Shown: positions 57,301 through 64,000 of the stretch, piece by piece
Numbering within the stretch: the first letter of the stretch is position 1
Layout: every line of letters starts with the position of its first letter
Source of the DNA: Trichostrongylus colubriformis
Lineage: Eukaryota; Nematoda; Chromadorea; Rhabditida; Trichostrongylidae
Direction: 5' to 3'
Length of the DNA stretch: 64,000 bases
Assembly (NCBI GenBank): GCA_963978905.1
Contig: OZ022261.1
Span: forward strand, 24,921,686-24,985,685
Notes under the pieces: generated by a model
Told to the model about the DNA's origin: nothing
What the model saw: only the letters and a program-made list of their open reading frames with translations
Databases searched by the model: none
Program-made: the position numbers and the translations under genes

Positions 57301-57504
57301 CTGCGACCCAGAAGCGACACAACTGTTATGACAACAGCAAATACACTTCTGGATGTGTTTGATCTGCCACTCATGGATTCTGCGAGCAACGACCCTGCAC
57401 CGCGGACGACTCCAACCGATCCACGGCGACGACCGCAGCGCAATCGACGACAGCCACGCCGACTCCGGCTGGACCCCCGAAGATCCCGCTACGATTCAAC
57501 CTGA
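54220..57504 (+). pseudogene. Gypsy Pol (protease, RT, RNase H, integrase), heavily interrupted
   Basis: Protease motif MRLDTGADVTLL at about 54463-54498, then TAG at 54598-54600. RT lies in another frame from about 54852 to 55600 (TGA at 54849-54851 before it, TAA at 55287-55289 inside), with catalytic YLDD at 55332-55343. A deletion plus frame change near 55600 enters RNase H (ADASKYGIGA, EKEALALI, TDHQPL). Frame changes occur near 56095, 56475 and 57050. The integrase HHCC finger (ending NCTKC) and core (HADFAGP, TDNGTQF, SNGQAERF; second Asp and Glu 35 residues apart) follow, with TGA at 56844-56846. This copy cannot make a full polyprotein. Confidence 0.9.
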
Positions 57505-57514
57505 AAAGGGGAGG
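57504..57514 (+). promoter_or_regulatory. Gypsy polypurine tract
   Basis: AAAAGGGGAGG immediately precedes the 3' LTR, the expected primer for plus-strand DNA synthesis. Confidence 0.85.
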
Positions 57515-57661
57515 TGTTGCAAAATGAATGTTGTTTACTATGATCTTGCTGCTTGTTGACATAGTGATCTGATATGACCAGCCCTTGTGTATATAAACCC
57601 GTTGCTGTGTACAGTCAGTCACTTTTGGCCAGTAAACGGTCCTTCACTGCTGACTACAACA
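57515..57661 (+). repeat. Gypsy 3' LTR
   Basis: 147 bp, about 96% identical to the 5' LTR. The AATAAA of the 5' LTR is AGTAAA here (57631-57636). Confidence 0.95.
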
Positions 57662-57666
57662 GTCGC

Positions 57667-58190
57667 GATTGGGTAGAAGGACGGTGCGTGATTCGCCTCA
57701 TGGGGCAGCGCGATGACGAGTCGCGTCTTCCTGCATTACATCCACTGTTGGAAGGCAAAGTGTGCTACAGAAAGAATGATGTTCAGCTTAAAAACTCGTG
57801 ATCATGGCCCAGGCTTCTCATCACAAAGAAATGATTGAAGGGGCAACAGCTCTTCCAACGAAATAAAGAAGAAACGCACTCTCGAAATTCAACTGATCTC
57901 AAAAGCACATCTCTCGATATCAATATTAGTGGATTCACCTTCATCGTGGAGTAGATACTTTAGTAACTATGCAGGTTTGCGCCGACACGTTGCCTCACCA
58001 TGGCACCGCACCAGCTCGAACTCACGTTAGCCGCGCCTAAAGCTTTTACAAAAGTGACCAATGAGTGACTAGCGCGAGTTGGGGAAGGCCGCATAAGCTT
58101 CGAAAATTCTATGAAGTATGATGCGCTTCGAATAAGTTTTCGAGTTATACATACAGAAGAATCGACTCGAGTCCGCGTTATTAGGACAAA
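57667..58190. other. Spacer
   Basis: Right flank of the gypsy element. No supported gene. Confidence 0.45.
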
Positions 58191-58194
58191 AAAT

Positions 58195-58372
58195 TGGCGT
58201 TGCGGCGTCCGACATGCGACACAATGGTGCGAACTATGCGCACCATACTGGATGGGTCCTCAAACGAAGACAATGCTCTACGCCTCATTTTAGGCGCAGT
58301 CACGCCAGGACTCAACACCGCGCCCCTATCTCGCACCATTCTAATGGCACACGCCCTCTCCGCTCAATAGTC
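58195..58372. repeat. Dispersed hairpin family R3 copy
   Basis: Contains GGCGTTGCGGCGTCCGACATG, GGATGGGTCCTCAAACG and GGACTCAACACCGCGCCC, partly self-complementary and like 40615-41012. Ends are eroded. Confidence 0.45.
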
Positions 58373-58552
58373 ATATGATGATATGGTCCTTCGTAGCTGC
58401 ATCAACACATGCTGCAAATAAGCACTCGGATGAGTGAAGGAGGCTCAATTCACTTCGAACAGCAATTTAATCAAGACCAGTAAACTCTCAGAACAAAACA
58501 CTGGAAGCTGAACTATTGAAAGCCGTTTTTTATTTAATATTTGGTGTACCTA

Positions 58553-59455
58553 CAGTGCTCTGCATAATTATACAGCCAACTACAAATTGTTTCAAACTTT
58601 GTTCACAGAAAGATTCGGGAAACCCTCTAGGTTAAAAGAGTCGCCAGTGTTGGCGTGCATTCGTCCACCCATACCAAATTTTAGCTAAGAGTCATAGAAG
58701 ATTCTTCTCTTAATTTGTTCTGAAAATGGCGCTTATACTATTCCGCAAAATTATACAGCCACTGAACAGATTGACGCATTCGTCAATCGAGAATTAATGA
58801 AAAAGAGAAAATTGCTGATTTTGCGATCATTTACTCCTCCACTGCTTCGGATAGCCACAAATTTTGTATTATATAGGTCCATATAAAGTTTTTCAAACGT
58901 TTTTAGACCACATGGCCACGCTATGATGACAACGTCTTTCAACTCCCTGACTCCATCCAACCGGTCTGAATTTTTTTCCCCATGAAATCCCAGAAATGAT
59001 AATTTTCCATCAGGTAGAGATCTGAGCCATTCGTTATCCAGGTCAGAAGGTCCATACGGTGACGGCTTCACCATGATTGAGTGTCCCATTTGACATGGGA
59101 TGGTTCATTAACTTGCATGAAAATAAGATTTTGATGAAAATTTCGAGACGCATGACGAGAGAAGTGTACGGCGCACAAAGGCTCGGTCATTGGATGGTTC
59201 ATCCTTTCAAGAACGAAACAAAAATTCGAATGTTTATCTGATACCCCACACCATGACACCTTCTTTGAAGTTATTCTTGAAAGCTCAAGTCTGTCCCTCG
59301 TGCGATAGTGCCGGTAGCCGTCGGGGACGTCATAGCTGAACCCTTTTTTTCATCAGACAGAACAATCTGGAGAAAAAACAAAAGGAGAAAGGTGTACGAA
59401 CTTGAGGGAATTTTCGAACAATCTGTGGGTGGCTGTATGATTATGCAGAGCACTG
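58553..59455 (-). mobile_element. 903-bp internally deleted Tc1-family element
   Basis: Terminal repeats CAGTGCTCTGCATAATTATA (left) and the complement of TATGATTATGCAGAGCACTG (right), flanked by TA at 58551-58552 and 59456-59457. The transposase remnant is on the minus strand. It begins a few dozen residues before SDEKK, so the N-terminal DNA-binding half is deleted, with the catalytic core and C-terminus decayed. Same family as the composite at 29626-31205, and it shows what a single deleted copy looks like. Confidence 0.85.
58880..59370 (-). pseudogene. Tc1 transposase remnant
   Basis: Minus strand: IVLSDEKKG near 59360, MNHPMTEPLC near 59205, PSHVKWDTQSW near 59080 and VRELKDVVIIAW near 58940. 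Stops and frameshifts split it into several frames. The helix-turn-helix region is absent. Confidence 0.75.
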
Positions 59456-60238
59456 TAGTGATTTCAGTAGTTAATCATGATTTTGTATAGTCGAAGGCTA
59501 GCTATCTTGGTAACGTCAGTCTCGTACAACAATATTATCACGTACGTAGCACCCACGCCTAACGCCATCACTCGCATATTCACTTGTCTCACTCGGTCCT
59601 CGGTCTTACAACATGTCTATCGCACAGGAGGGACTGAGGTGCTAAGGTGGTTTGGGGAACACTGCAGTGGTCTCTGCTTCTCTAAAGCAGGGGTAGAGGG
59701 CCGAGAGGGATGAGCCGCGCAGCAGCCGCCTTGAGTAGTGTAAGGAAACGGCTCCGATTTTGATATCTATCTTTCTCTTTTTCCAGCACTGCCTAAGCAT
59801 AAGGAGGGGAAAGTGAGGTGCCTATGCAGCGGAGGGGGGGGGGGGGGGGCGGGGGAGAGGGGCACTCCACTGTGTTCGTGTCCGGCGCTACCCAGGCTTT
59901 CAGTGATGAGGGAAGACAGCGCAACAGTGAGTGCCCCTCCTATTTACTGACATCCTCATGGCATGCTCATGGCACGAAAGAAATCCATCTACTCATACTG
60001 TGAGAACTAGCAGATACGATAAGAGCGACCGGAGGGGAAGGTTCACATTGCTGCGATTCAAACGGCTCGAGGACGAAGCATTGACGAGGAGAGAGCGACC
60101 GGAAGGCAGCGGCGGACCACGGGGCTCACTGGAAGTGGTCTCAGACCAGTACGACTTCTGTCCAGTGCTCGACCCCTGCGACGAAGACTATATTCCATAT
60201 GTATAATATTGCTCGTGTCATCCCTCCATGTACACTGG
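59456..60238. other. Unassigned sequence with poly-G run
   Basis: Contains about 18 consecutive G (59826-59843). A possible coding exon lies near its right end and is listed separately. A TTTCTCTTTTTCCAG-like acceptor occurs at 59772-59786. No recognised gene. Confidence 0.4.
60002..60206 (+). CDS. Possible C-terminal exon, unrecognised
   Basis: An open frame ends at TAA 60204-60206. Its last 65 codons are charged (RTSRYDKSDRRGRF early, acidic DPCDEDYIPYV at the end) and have exon-like codon use, but no known domain. No AATAAA follows closely. The exon start is unclear, with GTGAGAACTAG nearby. A chance frame cannot be excluded. Confidence 0.2.
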
Positions 60239-60310
60239 TAGCAGTGAGTGGTTTTGATCCACTAACCTCTGGGTTATGGGTCCAGCACGCTTCCACTGCG
60301 CCACGTTGCT
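60239..60310 (-). tRNA. Initiator tRNA-Met (CAT), probably a pseudogene
   Basis: On the minus strand, AGCAACGTGGCGCAGTGG...CCCATAACCC...GGATCAAAACC...CTGCTA matches the nematode initiator tRNA-Met in D arm, CAT anticodon loop and the iMet-specific T-arm (GGATC.AAACC with A54 and A60). Two acceptor-stem pairs and one anticodon-stem pair are mismatched, and the B box has G to A. It is therefore probably not functional. Confidence 0.75.
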
Positions 60311-60439
60311 GTCATGCTAATACGGCCATTGAATGGATTTATGAGGAAGCAGGTTCTCTTCCGGACGCAGGTGGTCAAACCCAAGCAGTTCTGCTCCGCC
60401 TCCGACGTCGATTCACCTCGACGGCATACGCCTTCAACT

Positions 60440-61760
60440 CCGCGACGACCAACAGCTTGCTATACAAAGAGAGCTCACCGAGCTACCAATCTTTGCGTTT
60501 CAGGCTGCCTACGGTCTGGCAAGACCATATCGGGGCATTTTCAGCAGCCCTCCTGGCGAAACGTCGGAACTTGCAGTAGTAACGGCAATGGCAAATGTGA
60601 CTAATGCCCAGAAAGTATTCTTCGTCTTGTCACCCCATTCTCCGCTTCGTTGCAGTTTCGGCGCTTGTTGAAGGCGCTCTGACGATATCCATGGACCTGC
60701 ATACCGTTCTGAGAAACCTCGTTGATCAGTATGGCGACCGAATGGATGAGCGAGAGAGAACTCGATGCCGGACCTATATCTAACGATCTCATCTATTGGA
60801 GACACTCATGCTCAATCCAGTTTCTTGCCTCAACCTATCCTACCAGGATCAAGAAGAGTACCGCATCGTTAAACGGGATAACTCCGATGCTACTGAAGAA
60901 GCTGTAAAAGTAATAATGCGGGTTCATTCACCATCTATTATTTGGATGATATCAGCGTCTCTCCTAAACTCTACTTCGAAAGGTGGCGTCTTCACGAGAT
61001 GTTAGCCGGTTGTAAAATCCTGATCGAAGAAGAAGCGTCGCAGATCTCAAAACCACCCTTCGTAGCCATCTCCGCCCGCTTCCCAAATGCGAGACAGTTT
61101 AAATTGGGGACTTCTAATACTCCAGCCGCACGTCAGATGCCCCGGATCGTCTCGAGCCGCCCAACTCAACGCTGAAGGGGTGATGGAGCTTCTCATGTAA
61201 AAATATACCGATAGCGCCGCTGCTCACCTTCAGAGTTCATCCGACACTCAACGCTCGACCTAACCTTCTTTTCTACGATGGAACATTGGTGAGCGGCACC
61301 TTAGCGGAAGATCGACGTTTCGTGACCAGCCTTCTTTGACTCCTGAATCCAGAACTCCCATTCGTTTTCGTCGACATCAAGGGGACCTCGCAGCCAACCC
61401 CATCAGGCTCACACTGAAATGAAGAAGTAGGATGTTGCAAGGACATCATAGGACACCTTCTTGTCCTCGACGTTCCGCCGATATCTATTGCAATCATTAC
61501 GTCCTACACGGAACAACAACAACTTTTGTCCCACTACGCGACTCAGCACCGCATCGCCCTACACACGGTAGACTCGGTACAAGGAAGAGATGGACACAGT
61601 CATCGTCCTCACGCCTCGCACTGACGCTACGCCAACGTCAGGAGAGTTCCTCGATGACCCCAAGAGGATGAGTGTAGCGCTCACACGATGCCGCGAGGGG
61701 CAACTCACCCTTGGCAAGTCACGTCGCTGCCCACGCTCGGCAACTGGGGCGTCTGGTTCG
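60440..61760 (+). pseudogene. SF1 (Upf1/DNA2-NAM7-type) helicase pseudogene
   Basis: Fragments in all three plus frames line up in helicase order: a degraded Walker A motif (GCLRSGKT at about 60503-60525), the region near motif [18 protein letters not shown] (about 61025-61075), a degraded motif III (KLGTSN), then VDSVQGR (about 61563-61585). A frame change is followed by [19 protein letters not shown] and [13 protein letters not shown] (motif VI, about 61665-61705). DNA2/NAM7 and Upf1-like AAA helicases are often multi-copy in strongylid genomes. Many stops and frameshifts make it inactive. Whether it came from a host gene or was carried by a transposon is unknown. Confidence 0.7.
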
Positions 61761-61799
61761 TTGAGTAGACGAAGTACACACGATGGTCAGCACTGCATC

Positions 61800-62537
61800 A
61801 CTAGCGGATATCTTCGACTGAGGTATCTACTTTTCTTATGTCACTTCCTTTTATTCTTCTTTTTCCACCGGTCACTCGTCTCTATTTGATTACCACACAA
61901 AACGGACTCCGCAGGCCGCCGATAAGTTACCAGCGCAACCCTGTTTGAAGGACGCAACGCATCTTTCAAAGATCTTGACACCAGCACGGTCCTTCAAACA
62001 CCGGGGAAGTTGGGCTTAGCGAAGCCGCGAGGTTTTTGAGGCAGTCGTTGCTGGCAATAATCTACACAACTGTAAACCTAGGGAGAGGGTGTTTATGCTC
62101 AAACTTCTTTCAGGTGTGGCAAGTGGTCCGGATACCGATAAATAGTAATTTAGATACTGGCGCCATTTGGGGCTGCGATTTTTTCCTTCAGAGTCTCCTA
62201 ACTTATAATTAGAGGTGAAAACGGGTGCCAATGTTGCATCTGGGAAGGAGTATACCAACCTGCTAGGCATACGGCTTTACTTCTGCCTGGGTTTCAGGAG
62301 GGAAGAGAGCTTTGTACGTTAAAGCTCAGGCCAAAACATAGGTGTTAATGTGAGGCACCACACACTTTGGCGCCACCGCCTTTTCACATGATAGTAGCCT
62401 ACAAACTTCTGATTTGAAATTTCGAGCACTTATGCATTTTTTCAAGGGGTTCCAAACCAAGGATCAGGCAAGAGTCATGGACAGTGATAGCCCTTCTTCC
62501 CTATCTTGGCACCGAAGTTCTCCTTCGCGTCTACATA
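61800..62537. other. Unassigned sequence
   Basis: No supported gene. A short CTTTCAAAGATC patch near 61965 pairs weakly with GGTCCTTCAAAC nearby. Confidence 0.4.
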
Positions 62538-63778
62538 TTAGATTGTCGCAAAATTAATTTCGAAAACGGACCGCATACTTCAAACTACTATAACTCAGCT
62601 CAAACACAAGTTCATCAATCGAAGTAAAAACCATCAGAATCTACACGTTCTATAAAAACTACTATCACGAGAATCAGCGAACTCAAGGAAGGCACATTCA
62701 ACATCGTTTAAATTAGTAAATTGTTTCTGACGCAGATGTGAATTGAGGGCTGGAAAAAAGTGATTTCCTGTGGGGGAGAGGTCGGGAGAATACGCTGGGT
62801 AAGGGAGAAGTTTTACACCCAAGTGGGTCAATTTTGGCGGAGTGATTTGTGAGGTGTGTGGCCTTGCGTTGTCCTGCAACAGGATCGGCCCTCTTCTATT
62901 CACCACCGCCGGCAACAATCTTTACAACTTCCTATACATTTGCTCCTGATCACAACAGTGAGACCCTGCTGCGACTAGCTGACCATGTTGCAAGAATTTA
63001 TAATGGATTACACCTTTACAACACCACCACAGTTATCATAACCTTTTTAGGGTGAAGGTCGGGTTTAGAAAAAGTTTTTTGATTAGCATCCCTATCTATC
63101 CAGACTAATCCCCGTTTCCTGTTATCATAAAGAAACCATTTTTCATCTACAGTTATAATACAGTTTTACAAATGGCTCATTTATAGCAAACTAGGAGTGG
63201 AGCAGGTGTCGAAACGTGCCAGACGCTGCTCATCGGTCAGCTCATGAGGCACCCACTTCAACATCTTCTTCACCTTGCCGATTTTCAACAAGTGTCTGGC
63301 CACTGTACAGTAATGTACGCCTGGGTCTTCTGCTAACGTACGAGTATTCGTCTCCGGGTTTGCTTCGACGGCTTTCCTTAAATCTTCATCATTAAGCGAC
63401 GACCTGCGGCCGCGACCCGACTTCTCTTCGAGATCAAAATCGCCAAAAGCAAATTTTTTAAATCAGAGCTCCACTGTACGTTCGCAAGGAAAATTCCTTC
63501 CAAAAACACTGCTGAGATTACGGGCGGCCTCCGCTGCGGAGTGTCCCAATTTAAATTCGTAAAGCATGATGACTCGATAGTCGCGTCGGTTCATGATTAT
63601 ACGCAGCCCTGTAAAAGGCCGGCTGGAACAATTAGAGCGACATTCATATAAGTTTTTGAAAAAGCAGAAAAAACTACCTGATGGAATGCTTGGCTTTCCT
63701 AGAAGTGGAATAGTCAGGATAAAAAATCTACTTACTCATACATGCCTCAAAATCGAAATTGATTTTGCAACAACCTCA
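62538..63778 (-). mobile_element. Mariner element (1.24 kb)
   Basis: Terminal inverted repeats at 62538-62563 and 63753-63778 (left TTAGATTGTCGCAAAATTAA, right complement TGAGGTTGTTGCAAAATCAA), about 80% identical. TA flanks both ends (62536-62537, 63779-63780). Size and gene orientation are typical of mariner. Contains a disrupted transposase on the minus strand. Confidence 0.9.
62634..63594 (-). pseudogene. Mariner transposase pseudogene
   Basis: Start codon at 63594 (minus strand, beginning MNRRDYRVIMLYEFK). Helix-turn-helix part with LARFDTCS-like end, first catalytic Asp in VDEKWFLYDNRKR (about 63150-63110), LHPKKVM, then QDNARPHTS with the second Asp (about 62870). The expected third Asp of the D..D34D triad, 35 residues later in SPDLSPT[G]N, is replaced by Gly. 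Several in-frame stops (for example after TVEL and after CSTPSLL) and frame changes occur. Inactive. Confidence 0.85.
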
Positions 63779-63780
63779 TA

Positions 63781-64000
63781 TTTATTTACATATTTACAGT
63801 GAGAGAACACAGCGCAAAAATAAGTGTCACCCCAAACTGCATAAGCACCTCAAAACTGCTGCGGTGCGCCATAAATGGATTTGATTTGGGCGCTAATGTA
63901 TAATAGTTAGGGGGAGGATATCTACTGCGCTCGGTGTCCAGCGCAGTTCTGTCTAGGCTTTCCTCTAAGCCTCAGTTGATGGGCAAACCCCTATCCCACC
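63781..64000. other. Right flank of the mariner
   Basis: No gene or repeat supported. Confidence 0.45.

Larger units (their letters stand above)
53115..57661 (+). mobile_element. Ty3/gypsy LTR retrotransposon, structurally complete but mutated
   Basis: 4.5-kb element with 147-bp LTRs (53115-53261, 57515-57661), a 5-bp target duplication GTCGC (53110-53114, 57662-57666) and a polypurine tract AAAAGGGGAGG (57504-57514) directly before the 3' LTR. Order gag, protease, RT, RNase H, integrase is that of Ty3/gypsy (Metaviridae). LTRs differ at about 6 of 147 bases (about 96% identity). Gag is open; pol carries at least four stops and several frame changes plus a small deletion. There is no env ORF. 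Removing the element restores continuous flanking sequence. Confidence 0.95.

Noticed and set aside
59826..59843. Telomere-like G tract
   Set aside because: A simple poly-G run; no TTAGGC repeats are present.

Overview
The window looks like repeat-dense nuclear DNA from a nematode, most likely a strongylid (hookworm-type) clade V species. It contains an exact copy of the 22-nt nematode SL1 spliced-leader sequence (15072-15093), a BEL/Pao retrotransposon with a nematode-like Val-Asp-Asn reverse-transcriptase centre and a tRNA-Gly-type primer site, an initiator tRNA-Met-like sequence, and mariner and Tc1 elements. The species assignment is inference. No complete host protein-coding gene could be supported. 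The window is essentially transposons, miniature inverted-repeat elements, satellite-like units and unassigned AT-rich DNA.

Region by region: 0-2 kb holds two copies of an ancient dispersed repeat, with a third at 20 kb. 2-14.7 kb is mostly unassigned sequence with several hairpin or foldback elements. 15.0-19.3 kb is an array of degenerate related units (TATA-like start, CT-rich stretch, GC-box-like segments) with a short tandem satellite. The SL1 sequence lies in the first unit, and a later satellite copy is split by a 320-bp MITE with a TTA target duplication. 20-29 kb is mostly unassigned, with a tRNA-like sequence inside a 23-bp inverted repeat near 22.6 kb and a possible host terminal exon at 22.0-22.3 kb. 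29.6-31.2 kb is a head-to-head Tc1 pair. 31-43.5 kb contains further dispersed repeats and two large terminal-inverted-repeat elements (38.2-39.4 and 41.1-42.1 kb) that share a core but have different termini.

43,588-52,412 is a structurally complete BEL/Pao element: two ~422-bp LTRs about 98% identical, a 5-bp CAATG target duplication, gag, a broken pol, an env-position transmembrane remnant, and an extra 404-codon ORF with cysteine-rich zinc-knuckle-like motifs behind a good 3' splice site. 53,115-57,661 is a Ty3/gypsy element: 147-bp LTRs about 96% identical, GTCGC target duplication, an open gag and a heavily interrupted pol. The last 6 kb carry a 903-bp internally deleted Tc1 copy (58,553-59,455), a degenerate initiator tRNA-Met, a Upf1/DNA2-NAM7-type helicase pseudogene and an inactive mariner (62,538-63,778).

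The two LTR elements retain the parts of a retrotransposition cycle (promoter-like LTRs, primer site, Gag, protease, RT, RNase H, integrase), but the copies present here cannot make an intact polyprotein as read. The most unusual items are the extra BEL ORF, the SL1 sequence embedded in a repeat, the palindromic Tc1 composite, and the shared-core inverted-repeat elements.
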